The position numbers and the translations under genes were made by a program. Shown one piece after another: positions 54,831-63,455 of a stretch of 64,000 nucleotides of DNA. The stretch is from assembly GCA_905221605.1 (NCBI GenBank), contig CAJNDS010000001.1, positions 2,340,525 through 2,404,524 of the forward strand, written 5' to 3'. This DNA comes from Symbiodinium natans (taxonomy: Eukaryota > Sar > Dinophyceae > Suessiales > Symbiodiniaceae). Positions within the stretch are counted from its first letter, which is position 1; every line of letters starts with the position of its first letter. A model generated the notes under the pieces. That model was given only the letters and a program-made list of their open reading frames with translations. It was not told the DNA's origin and ran no database searches.

Positions 54831-54933
54831 CCCTAAACCCTAAACAATAAACCCTAAACCCTAAACCCTAAACCCTAAACCCTAAACCCTAAACCCCGAA
54901 ATCCTTATTGCAATATGGTTGCTGGGCTACCAA
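54759..54933. mobile_element. Inverted-repeat segment enclosing a telomeric array
   Basis: TTGGTAGCCCAG at 54759-54770 and its complement CTGGGCTACCAA at 54922-54933 bracket about 150 bp that includes CCCTAAA units at 54831-54897. The inner flanks ATTGTAAT and ATTGCAAT are also similar. Confidence 0.45.
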
Positions 54934-55043
54934 GGTGGATGTTCCTCACACAGACCGCACCTGCATTGGTGATCGTGCAGCCGGGCTAAGCTGAAGCAGT
55001 GTGCTCGCCTAGTTCGGCTCGCATCTCTCTTGGGGGCAGTCTG

Positions 55044-55237
55044 CCCTAAACCCTAAACCCTAAGCCCTAAACCCTAGACCCTAGACCCTAAACCCTAAAC
55101 CCTAAACCCTAAACCCTAAACCCTAAACCCTAAACCCTAAACCCTAAACCCTAAACCCTAAACCCTAAACCCTAAACCCTAAACTCTACACCTTAACCCC
55201 TAAACCCGAAACCCTAGCCCTAAACCCTAAACCCTGA
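55044..55237. repeat. CCCTAAA array 5' of channel exon 1
   Basis: About 25 units with a few variants (CCCTAGA, CCTTAAC). It ends 17 bp before the AG acceptor of the first recognised channel exon. Confidence 0.95.
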
Positions 55238-55254
55238 AAGTTGGCCTCCCCAAG

Positions 55255-55341
55255 GTTGAATACCTTGGCAATGGGGGTGGCTGTGGACAACCATCCCGAG
55301 CATCCCTTCTGGGGCATCCTGGAGCTCATGTTCGTGCCCTG
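55255..55341 (+). CDS. Channel exon: end of S1, S1-S2 loop, start of S2
   Basis: Reads LNTLAMGVAVDNHPEHPFWG then ILELMFVPW. LNT near the end of S1 and a loop with His/Pro before the hydrophobic LELMF of S2 are typical of Nav/Cav-type channels. The exon ends CCCTG|GTTTAGGG, with the intron starting inside a telomeric unit. Confidence 0.75.
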
Positions 55342-58255
55342 GTTTAGGGTTTAGGGTTTAGGGTTTAGGGTTCAGGGTTCAGGGTTTAGGGTTTGTGCAC
55401 TGGTGTCCTGCTTAAGCGCGACTCCTCCTGTTTGAACTTCGTGGTCCAGCAATACAAAGGGGTTTAGGGTTCAGGGTTTAGGGTTTAGTGTCCCAGCATT
55501 TGATACGGGGGCCCTAATATGGACCCGCCAAATAGCGGCATTCCCTTCTAATGAAGGACCCCACCCTTATTTCGGAAAGCCCCCACCTGGTCGCACTTTG
55601 CGGTGCCATTCCTTTTCGTATCATGCAAGGATGTTCTTTTTTCCAGGCACATGCTGCTATTTTGGGATGTTCCCCCTTATACTCACAGTCCTTAGTAAGG
55701 ATGATCGTATCCCCTGTTAGAATCCTTGTTCAGGACTGTTAGTATAAGGAGGAACATCCCACCTGATATTGCTTAAAGCATTTATGTCCCATGCAGCGCG
55801 TCATTGCTCTCCTCGGCGTGCCTTCTCACGAGGCCCTGTGCTACCTCATGGAGTTTATCCACAAAACGCGTATGCAGGGGATCAGGGGCTACTTCCGGGG
55901 GCCCGACTGGAAGCGCTCCTCTCAGATGGCCCAAGCTGTTCAGTGGAAAGAAAGAGACAAGAGTTCCGTACATGAAGAGCCCCAATTTCTGCCATGACCC
56001 CCAAATGTCCTGCGGGAGGTGGAACAGCTTCGACTTCTTCTGCCTGCTCCTTTCCTTCACGGACTCCCTATTATTTTTTCTGCTCTTGGCGGAAGCCATC
56101 AACTTCTCCATGAACTCCGCGTCGTTGATCAAGGCAGCTGTTTTAGGGATGAAGGTTTAGGGTGTGGGTGGCCCTAAACCCTAAACCCTAAACCCTAAAC
56201 CCTAAACCCTAAACCCTAAACCCTAAACCCTAAACCCTAAACCCTAAACCCTAAACCCTAAACCCTAAACCCTAAACCCTAAACCCTAAACCCTAAACCT
56301 TAAACCTAAACCCTAAACCCTGCACCTATACCCGAAACCTCATGGCAAGTCGCAAACCGTTCGCGAGGTACTCCGTTTGGCGAGATTGCTCCGATTGGTC
56401 CGCACGCTGCACTATGAGTTCTTCAATGAGCTGCGCCTGACGCTCGCAGGTTTAGGGTTTCGGGTTTAGTTAGGGTTTAGGGTTTAGGGTTTAGGGTTTA
56501 GGACTCCTGGGTTTAGGGTTTAGGATTTGGGATTGCCGAGGGTTTCAGGGTTTAGAGTTTAGGGTATTCAATTTCCAAAGCCCTGAACACCACGACCTAA
56601 ATCCCAATCGAGCCTAAAGCCCCAGGTCTCTTAGCATCCTAAACTTTGAGCCCTAAAGCCCTGAAGCCAAAGCCCAACCCGTCAACAACTTTTCCCTCAC
56701 AGCCCTAAACCCTAAACCCTAAACCCCAAACCCCAAAACCCAAAACCCTCAACCCTAAACCCTACATCCTAAGCCTAACCCAAAGAAAGGAATCTACCAG
56801 ACCCGGACCGGAGCCCAATCACAAAACCCTGCAGCCAATAGGGTTTAGGCTTTAGGGTTTAGCGTTTAGGGTTTAGGGTTCAGGGTTCAGGGTTCAGGGT
56901 TTACAGTTTAGGGCTTCAGCAACTGAAGCTCTGGAGCTGCTCCTTACTCCTACAGACCCCACCCAAACCCCACACCGAATCCGAGGATCATCCTGGGTGT
57001 CTTCTCGGGGCTGAGGGTTCTCTTCTGGGCCATCGCCCGGATCCCAGATGGCCTACGACTCCCCCCCTCTGCAAGGGTCTTCGGGTTTTGGGATTTAGGA
57101 GTCGGGATCTCGGTGCTGCGGAAGTAAGGGAAGGGACTGCAGTGCAAACCCTGGGCAAAAACCAGCCATTCCGTCTATCTTGCAGTCTTGCATGCTGAGG
57201 TCCTCCTGTTTGTGCTGATCTACGTGTTTGGAATCGGCATGGCAACCATCGCAGGCCAGGATCAGGCCGCCTGCATGAGCCAGTCCTCAAGGGGGGGAGG
57301 GTGGTGCCGTCTTAAAGGACCGGATTACGGGTTTAGGGTTAGGGTTTAGGGTTTAGGGCAGGATTTTTCTCATCAGGCTGTGTGAACCCCCGCCCAGCGG
57401 GCCCACAAGCAAGTTCGGACAGTTCTGGGTTGGACAGCCGTGCAGGTCGAGTTTGCCACCTTGCAATCGAGCATGTTCACGATATTTCGCCGCTCGGTGC
57501 ATGGACGAATGGTGAACGCCTCCAAGCCTCCAGCCCCCGCAACCCTAAACCCTAAACCCTAAACCCTAAACCCTAAGCCCTAAACCCTAAACTCTAAACC
57601 CTAAACCGCCAATCAGATCGAAATCAGTGCTGTGATGTGCAAAGTGACTGTCAACAGCATCTCCGTGGCAGAGTGACTCCTCAACAGGCCTCTATGGCAG
57701 ACTCCGCTTGCCAGCCCCCGAAAGGGAGGCTTAGGGTTTAGGGTTTAGGGTGGGGGGTGCCCTTTCAGACGCACTTCAAGTATGGTTCGCCCAGGATTGG
57801 CACGTGCACCTGGGACCCTACTTACCTACAGATGATTAGGAAGTACCCCCTATTTCGTAGGTACCCTTAAAAACTGAAGGTAAATATACCCCCTGTTTCG
57901 TAGGTACCCTTAACACTGAAGGTAAATGGTGTCCCAGGTGTGGCTTAGGGTAGCGTTCATCGCATCACTGTGCCAAGGATGCCTCACCGAAGGCTGTCGG
58001 TGGCTGAGTTGTATGCAAGCACTTGGTCGTGTCTCCCCCCCAAGTTGGTGGTAGTGCTGGGATGCTCGTGCTGGTGCTGGTGCTGGGATGCTGGGATGCT
58101 GGGATGCTGGGATGCTGGGATGCTGGGATGCTGGGATGCTGGGATGCTGGGATGCTGGGATGCTGGGATGCTGGGATGCTGGGATGCTGGGATGCTGGGA
58201 TGCTGGGATGCTGGGATGCTGGGATGCTGGGATGCTGGGATGCTGGTGCTGCTGG

Positions 58256-58311
<56 letters not shown>

Positions 58312-61300
58312 CAGCTTCTGCTTCAAGCACGTGAGGTTGACGTGGGTTCGTTATACCCACGTCGGCTTGCGCGCATTGATGTGCAGGGTACTGTTCCGTA
58401 CGCGTGTTAAGGTGCAGGCTACGACGGCAGGCCTCTCACCGAGACGCTTCGCATTGAGACTTTCCGAGACTGGTCAGGCAGCGCGCTGATCAACAGCTGC
58501 TTCTTCCCCAACATTATAAACCTCAAATTCAAAGCTTTCGTCTCTAGCCTAAACCCTGTGCAGGAGTGATCATGATCTGCTACATCCTGGTCTTCATGTT
58601 GGTTTCGGCGGCTCTCCTAAATTCTCCGTACTTTAGCACCCAAAAGGCGCCAGGTTCACAATTCCGGATCCTACTCAGCCACTAGAGGTAGTTGCGGGCT
58701 GCAGGAATCTCTTGTAGGATGTTGTTTTCTTTTTGAAAAATGTTGGCCTTCAGGGTTGATCCCGAAGCCCAAGTTCCAAGACCCGATCCCGAAGCCACGT
58801 GCAACTTTGGCACCAAAGGTCGGCGTTTTCAACCTCATCATGGCGATTTTCCTCGACAATGCCCAGAGCTTGGGTTGTTCTTTTGGTTTCCTTTTCGGCT
58901 TAGGGGCAACCCCCTTAGGCCCTGAAGCCTACACCCCAACTATCAACAAAGAAGGTCGTCATCCTGAAAAGACGCGGACACCCTTCTTTCGCTTTTGTTA
59001 CCTGTTCAAAAGCTCCGAAGCCCCAAATCCAAGAACCCGGACGCAGCCTTGAATCCCGGGATGCCCCGGACCCCCTGAACCCCCTGAACTACCTGAATCC
59101 CCTGGTCCCAAGACCCTCAACCCTAAACCCTAAAACCCCCCCCAACACCCCAAAACCCCCTGAACCCCCTAAAGGCCCTTAACCCCATAAACCCCGAAAC
59201 CCCCGAAACCCCCGAAACCCCCGAAACCCCCCCAGCCCCGAAAAGGTCGTGAGCCAGCAGAACATCCGCAAGCAGAAGGAGATCTCGGAGACCGCTCTGA
59301 AAGCCGAAGTGAACATAAAGCTGCTTGGATCTGAAAGGTTGAGGTTTAGAGTTTAGGGTTTAGGGTCTAGGGGGGTTTAGGGGGTTTAGGGGGGTTTAGG
59401 GGGTTTAGGGGCGTTTAGGGGGTTTAGGGGGTTTAGGTGGTTTAGGGTTTAAGGGGTTTGGCTTGGGGTTTTAGGGGGGTTTTAGGCGGTTTAGGAGGCT
59501 TCAAGTTTAGGGGGTCCAAGGGGCTTAGACTTTGCTGGAACTTCGGAGGCCTGAGGATGTTTAGGCGTTGGCGCCCCCCTGATAGAGTTCAGGCTCCATG
59601 GCGGAGCCCTAAGCACCTGAACCCCTAAACCCCTAAACCCCTAAACCCCTAAACCCCAAACCCTAAACCCCTAAACCCCTAAACCCTAAACCCCAAACCC
59701 TAAACCCTAAACCTTAAACCCCAAACCCTAAACCCTAAACCCCAAACCCCAAACCCCAAACCCCAAACCCCAAATCTCTCCTGCTGCTCTTCCGCCAAGG
59801 CGCGTGGTGGCTCAAATCATCAGCCCCTAGCTTAGTGTGTGTGCGTGGCGCTTCCAAGCAGAGGGTTTAGGGTTTAGGGTTTCGGGTTTCGGGTTTAGGG
59901 TTTAGGGCTTAGGGCTGAGGGGTTAGGGGTTGTAGGGGTGGTTTCCACATGGGGCAGTTCTCTGCACGTTGGTCTCTTTTTGAGGTGCTGATGGTACCTG
60001 CACGATCGTGTTCATGTTGTCATCTTCGTCAGCTGCACCCCCCCCCTTGTCTAAACCCTAAACCCTAAACCCTAAACCCTAAACCCCAAACCCTAAACCC
60101 TAAACCCTAAACCCTAAACCCTAAACCCTAAACCCTAAACCCTAAACCCTAAACCCTAAACCCTAAACCCTAAACCCTAAACCACATGGGCCCATAATCT
60201 TACAGAAGCCCTCGGTGTGATGTCCTAAACCCCCATGTAGCGTGCAGGGCTGTAGTTCAGGATGCTCAGGAATCTGGGTTTAGGTTTAGGGCTTGGGGTC
60301 TACTTGTGGCATTGAGCATGGCTGAAGCATCTCCTCGTATCCTAGCTAGACTGTTGACTTTACGCCGAACTGGACTGGGGCTCAAAATGTTTTTTTGCTT
60401 AGGTTAGGGTTTGGGTTTATAAACCCTAAACCCTAAACCCAAAACCCTAAACCCGAAACCCTAAGCCCTAAACCCTAAACCCTCAACCCTCAACCCTAAA
60501 GCCTAAACCCTATTGTGGGAACTTCCTTTAGAGTTCCTGAGGTGAGGAGGACGGCTGTGACATCATCGAGCAGGACATCGACAAGCTGGATATGAGGAGT
60601 CAGTCTAAGGCAGACCGCTCCCTATACCTTAAACCCTAAACCCTAAACGCTAAACCCGAAACCCTAAACCCTTAACTCTTAAACCCGGATCCCTCAGGCA
60701 GAGAACCTAAACCCGAAACCCTGCGCCTCGGCCCGTACTCGGATCATGCCCAAACTTAAGGGGAAAGCCTCTGCAGCCCTTCGAAACCAGAAGCGGTTTA
60801 GGGTCCAGATAGGGCTGGGTTTGTTCGTGCTTTCTTGTTACACGTATTCCCGTTCAAGTATAGGACGGTGCCTTTGGGAGTACCCCCCGCCGAATCATGA
60901 AGAATGTCCTTCTGGTTTCCGAAAAAGTCCCGATTCCCTGCGGTTGCTCTGTGGAGCGTCGTGCTGCGCAGGTCTTGGAGAGAGCATTATCGAAAGCTTC
61001 TGTGACAGTGCGCATACCTCAGATTGTGGTTCGTGTGGCCAAAGTGTTTAGGAGGGGTTCCTGATCCCTAAGCCTTAGAACATAAAACGGCTTCTGCAGA
61101 TCATGACCAGATTTCGATGTCAAGAGTGCTTAAAATTGTTAAGACATGCTAAGACATTCCGACAGCAGCCCCGGCTTAGAAGCCCAGGTGACTTAGTAGG
61201 TAGCGTTAGTAAGGTGGGTTATGGGCATTATAGTAGGAGAGCTTCTGAGTGAGTGCCTTGCACATATGAGCGACGGAAATGATAGAAAGATTGGCGTTCG

Positions 61301-62322
61301 AGGCGCTCCAGAACCCTTGAGCTCAGAGGTTGACGGCCTCGCAACCTACAACCTCAACCCACCCCAAGGGATATCAGGCTTCGGTGCATTGCAAAGAAAC
61401 AGGTCATGAAACGCTCAGGGTTGAGGTGTAGAGGGTTTGCGATGTTTCTTTTAATCATTTTTGTGCATCTTGTTAGGAGGTGGGTGCTCGGGTATTAGGG
61501 GTTTAGGGCTTCCTGGCAGGTCGCGCGACAGGTTCTTGACTTGGCTTGACCACGAAGACTTCACTGAAGTCCTCGAGGGGGCTTTCATAGACACCTCCAT
61601 TCGCCGTTGCCTCAGGGGTGGCAGGGCGTTTTTCTGTTGCAAGAGTTCCTGGCAACTGATTGCATCAGATTTCGCCCCCCTCCCTAAACCCTAAACCCTA
61701 AACCCTAAACCCTAAACCCTAAACCCTAAACCCTAAACCCTAAACCCCAAAACCCAAAACCCAAAACCCTAAACCCTAAACCCTAAACCCTTTTTTGAGG
61801 TGCACAGCTCTTCGACATCCTGGACGCGGATTCCGGCGGGCTCTTGAGTATAGATGAGCTCATCTCGGGGCTCATGAGCATGCGTGGAGATGTGACCAAA
61901 GGCGACTTGGTGAAGTTTAGGGTTTAGGGTTTAGGGTTAGGGTTTAGGGTTTAGGGTTTAGGGTTTAGGGTTTAGGGTTTAGGGTTTAGGGTTTAGGGTT
62001 TAGGGTTTAGGGTTTAGGGTTTAGGGTTTAGGGATCCGCTACCTGATGTCTTTGTTCAGATATGAGAGCTCTGAGCAGGGTTTCTGTCGTGTGGGGTGTA
62101 GGGCTTAGGGCTTCGGCTTAGAAGGCAAGAAGCCTGGCAGACTCCAGTCACCTCCAGTCAAACGCCGAAGAGAAGGCACTGCAGTAGTAGACACAGTGCA
62201 GAGGCCCATAACTTGCTGTAAACCTACAACTCAGCTAGGAACCCTCGTCCAAGGTGACATCATGGCAATGAGTTTGAAAGTGCGGTACATGTGTCAGCTG
62301 ATGGAGAACTTGGGTAGCCATC
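55255..62322 (+). CDS. Voltage-gated cation channel with C-terminal EF-hand, about 14 small exons (5' end not found)
   Basis: Exons read in order give one ion-channel repeat: S1/S2 (55255-55341), possible loop exons (55396-55459, 55797-55943), S3 (56019-56154), S4 (56368-56449), S4-S5 linker (56986-57034), S5 (57200-57330), pore helix (57446-57511), S6 in two exons (58564-58610, 58819-58860), a charged post-S6 segment (59246-59337), an acidic exon (about 60542-60610), an EF-hand (61800-61914) and a helical exon (about 62254-62322). The combination Ion_trans plus EF-hand is common in dinoflagellate Ca2+/Na+ channel-like proteins. The S4 arginines indicate voltage sensing. Ion selectivity cannot be read because the filter segment after the pore helix is not located. 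Introns are dominated by telomeric repeats, MITE-like elements and a microsatellite. Some junction phases (55341, 56449, 57330, 57511, 59337, 61914) are not fully reconciled, so exon ends may shift by a few bases or short exons may be missing. Confidence 0.82.
55396..55459 (+). CDS. Possible channel exon after S2
   Basis: Reads TGVLLKRDSSCLNFVVQQYK in one frame and ends at AAAG before a telomeric run. Its phase relative to the previous exon does not close, so this is tentative. Confidence 0.35.
55664..55760. mobile_element. MITE-like element, family A, complete copy in a channel intron
   Basis: 97 bp with 29-bp terminal inverted repeats, 27 of 29 bp complementary: GGGATGTTCCCCCTTATACT at the left, AAGGAGGAACATCCC at the right end. 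Other copies: 63360-63455 and the half element at 17159. Confidence 0.75.
55797..55943 (+). CDS. Probable channel exon between S2 and S3
   Basis: After ATGCAG the + strand reads RVIALLGVPSHEALCYLMEF then IHKTRMQGIRGYFRGPDWKR. It is open, GC-rich and protein-like, in the place where the S2-S3 loop is expected. Ends are approximate. Confidence 0.55.
56019..56154 (+). CDS. Channel exon: S3
   Basis: Acceptor GGGAG|G, then WNSFDFFCLLLSFTDSLLFF and on to SLIKAAVLGMK. W-N-x-F-D-F is the canonical start of S3. The donor is GATGAAG|GTTTAGGG, at a telomeric unit, phase 0. Confidence 0.85.
56155..56367. repeat. Channel intron built of telomeric repeats
   Basis: Starts GTTTAGGGTG, then inverts into about 20 CCCTAAA units (56171-56320), then about 45 bp to the acceptor GCGAG|G. 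Removing it joins LGMK to VLRLARLLRLVR in frame. Confidence 0.85.
56368..56449 (+). CDS. Channel exon: S4 voltage sensor
   Basis: Reads VLRLARLLRLVRTLHYEFFN then ELRLTLA. Arginines every third residue (R-x-x-R-x-x-R-x-x-R) identify the S4 helix. The donor is CGCAG|GTTTAGGG. Confidence 0.9.
56450..56985. repeat. Channel intron with alternating telomeric arrays
   Basis: TTTAGGG at 56450-56580, CCCTAAA with CCCAAA variants at 56700-56760, TTTAGGG/TTCAGGG at 56840-56925, separated by unique spacers. Confidence 0.9.
56986..57034 (+). CDS. Channel exon: S4-S5 linker
   Basis: Reads IILGVFSGLRVLFWAI, the amphipathic linker before S5. The likely donor is a GC site (GCCATC|GCCCGG), phase 0 with the next exon. 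Confidence 0.75.
57200..57330 (+). CDS. Channel exon: S5 and turret
   Basis: Acceptor CTGAG|G, then VLLFVLIYVFGIGMATIAGQ and a Ser/Gly-rich turret. The exon runs into a telomeric donor (GGGTTTAGGG). Confidence 0.85.
57446..57511 (+). CDS. Channel exon: pore helix
   Basis: Acceptor GTGCAG|G, then VEFATLQSSMFTIFRRSVHG then RM, matching the F-x-T-L-x-x-S-M-x-T-x-F pore helix of Nav/Cav-type repeats. The donor is AATG|GTGAAC. Confidence 0.82.
57540..57607. repeat. CCCTAAA array in a channel intron
   Basis: Nine or ten units with minor variants, within the intron between pore and S6. Confidence 0.93.
57807..57940. mobile_element. MITE-like inverted-repeat element in a channel intron
   Basis: 134 bp starting CACCTGGGAC and ending GTCCCAGGTG (10-bp perfect ends), with a 43-bp internal repeat of TACCCCCTRTTTCGTAGGTA type present twice. 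Single copy in this window. Confidence 0.6.
58080..58312. repeat. (GGGATGCT)n and (CTG)n microsatellites in a channel intron
   Basis: About 20 copies of the 8-nt unit at 58085-58240, then CTG repeats to 58305. Met-Leu-Gly-Cys-Trp and poly-Gln/Ala translations are artefacts. Confidence 0.97.
58564..58610 (+). CDS. Channel exon: first half of S6
   Basis: Reads GVIMICYILVFMLVSA in the coding frame. Acceptor GTGCAG; the likely donor is GC (GGCG|GCTCTC). The phase with the pore exon is not closed, suggesting a short missing exon holding the selectivity filter. Confidence 0.75.
58819..58860 (+). CDS. Channel exon: second half of S6
   Basis: 42 nt, 14 codons: VGVFNLIMAIFLDN. The N-L-I-x-A-I-F pattern is the inner end of S6. 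Acceptor CAAAG|G, GC donor AAT|GCCC. Confidence 0.85.
59100..59240. repeat. C-rich telomere-like variants
   Basis: CCCCTGAA, CCCCTAAA and CCCCCGAAA variants, the last in a short uniform block at 59184-59230, directly before a channel exon acceptor. Confidence 0.88.
59246..59337 (+). CDS. Channel exon: post-S6 charged helix
   Basis: Acceptor AAAAG|G, then VVSQQNIRKQKEISETALKA then EVNIKLLGSE. Joined to the S6 exon it reads AIFLDN-VVSQQN. Donor GT at 59338. Confidence 0.7.
59338..60541. repeat. Channel intron rich in variant telomeric arrays
   Basis: GGGGGTTTAG variants at 59345-59470, CCCCTAAA/CCCCAAA at 59615-59775, TTTAGGG at 59860-59910, regular CCCTAAA at 60050-60183, mixed CCCTAAA/CCCTCAA at 60420-60510. 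No further exon recognised. Confidence 0.88.
60542..60610 (+). CDS. Probable channel exon: acidic segment
   Basis: Reads EDGCDIIEQDIDKLDMRSQS after a TGAG acceptor. It fits the acidic linker before the EF-hand. Ends are approximate. Confidence 0.55.
60611..61174. other. Channel intron, part
   Basis: CCCTAAA/CCCGAAA variants at 60628-60720. The stretch 60746-61051 on + is open (starts MPKLKGKASAALRNQKRFRV) but resembles no family. Confidence 0.5.
61175..61249. mobile_element. MITE-like element, family B copy 3 (internally shortened)
   Basis: 75 bp: starts CTTAGAAGCCCAGGTGACTT, ends GAGCTTCTGAG, and shares GTTAGTAAGGTGGGTTATGG with copy 2. It lies in a channel intron. Confidence 0.6.
61680..61795. 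repeat. CCCTAAA array before the EF-hand exon
   Basis: About 15 units with CCCAAAA variants. The T-run and GAG acceptor of the EF-hand exon follow at once. Confidence 0.95.
61800..61914 (+). CDS. Channel exon: EF-hand
   Basis: Reads AQLFDILDADSGGLLSIDEL then ISGLMSMRGDVTKGDLV. The loop D-A-D-S-G-G-L-L-S-I-D-E has acidic residues at positions 1, 3 and 12, so Ca2+ binding is likely. The donor is GTGAA|GTTTAGGG. Confidence 0.88.
61915..62033. repeat. TTTAGGG array starting at the EF-hand exon donor
   Basis: About 17 near-perfect units. The first bases of the intron are the telomeric unit. Confidence 0.95.
62254..62322 (+). CDS. Possible channel exon after the EF-hand
   Basis: Reads DIMAMSLKVRYMCQLMENLG after CCAAGGT, similar to the helix that follows the EF-hand in related proteins. 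The phase is not resolved and no stop codon is assigned. Confidence 0.45.
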
Positions 62323-63359
62323 CTCCCAAGCGCAGAGAGTCAGCTAAACATGGCTGACCTCACAAATTTGTAGCTTCGAGGGCTTCAAGCGCTTGTGCGT
62401 TCGGGTACTTCCCGGCGGTGGCAGGACAGCCGCTGCCCTTTTGCATAATCTTCTTCAGTGTGTTTGAAAGTGCGCTCTTGACGCTGTTTCAGCGTATTGA
62501 ACAGCCTCCCGCGAAGCGGAAAGGTTGTTTCGTTCTCTAGGCGGACCAGGCAATCACAAGGGGATCGACTGAGCAACGAATCTTTGTTCTTGTTGAAGTA
62601 AGCACACAGTACCCGACTTGTGCCAGCTGTCCGCAGGTTAAGTGTAGACGCGACCTCGCTTAAGTGGGAGGTTTCGCCCTTGCTCTTCCTCAGGCAGCCT
62701 TGTCGTGTTTGTGTTGCATCGTGCTGGAAGCGCGAAATGCAGCACCTGCCCATTGATGATGCAACGCCCTGAGAACGAAAAAGTATCGGTGCAGTAGTGC
62801 GCACCATCAACCCTACAGTAAAAAGCCAGCGGTCGCTCGGGTGCATTTCAGACGACATGCAACTGCTTTTGAATGCTGAATGTGCTCGCCCTTGTCAAGA
62901 GGCAGCTGGTTTAATAAAATTAAGAAAATCCAGCGCAAGTTTCTTGCATCCCTTGCTGACATCGGTGAATCTGTGGCCGGGTATGTTGACAACGAGATTT
63001 CGGGTATGGGTGTAGTGTATTACTAAGGGTTTCGGTGTAGATGATCTTCTGCACATGGGTGCTGCTGGCATACCTGCACAGTCCCAGCCTCAGTGAGGCA
63101 GAGCGTTGGCCCATTTATGCTCCCACACACTAAAAAAGGACTCATGCCAAGGCAAGAAGAGGCTAGATAAAGGGCTGCCAGGCGATTAGAGGTATGCCCT
63201 CAACTTTGACCTATGCCCACACGCCACGCCCAGACGTAGAAGGGGGCGAGAGGGCCAGGTGCTGTCGGCCCAAGCAACTTCCTGAAAGACCCAAACCCTA
63301 GTCCTTCTAAAGCCCTAGTCCTTCTAAAGCCCCGGCCCAGACAGTAATTCGTAGATCTT
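62323..63359. other. Unannotated region
   Basis: A minus-strand frame 62858-62385 (157 codons, starting MSSEMHPSDRWLFTVGLMVR) is open but unrecognised and may be chance. No telomeric array here, unlike the neighbouring DNA. Confidence 0.4.
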
Positions 63360-63455
63360 GGGATGTTCTTCTACTATAACAGTGCTTAATCGAGATTTTC
63401 ATAGGGGGTACTATCATCCCTGTTAAGGATGGTTAGTATAAGGGGGGAACATCCC
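63360..63455. mobile_element. MITE-like element, family A copy
   Basis: 96 bp starting GGGATGTTCTTCTACTATAA and ending AAGGGGGGAACATCCC. The ends match those of the copy at 55664-55760. Confidence 0.7.

Noticed and set aside
57910-58489. MLGCWDAG-repeat, poly-Gln and poly-Ala proteins
   Set aside because: Direct translations of (GGGATGCT)n and (CTG)n within an intron of the channel gene.
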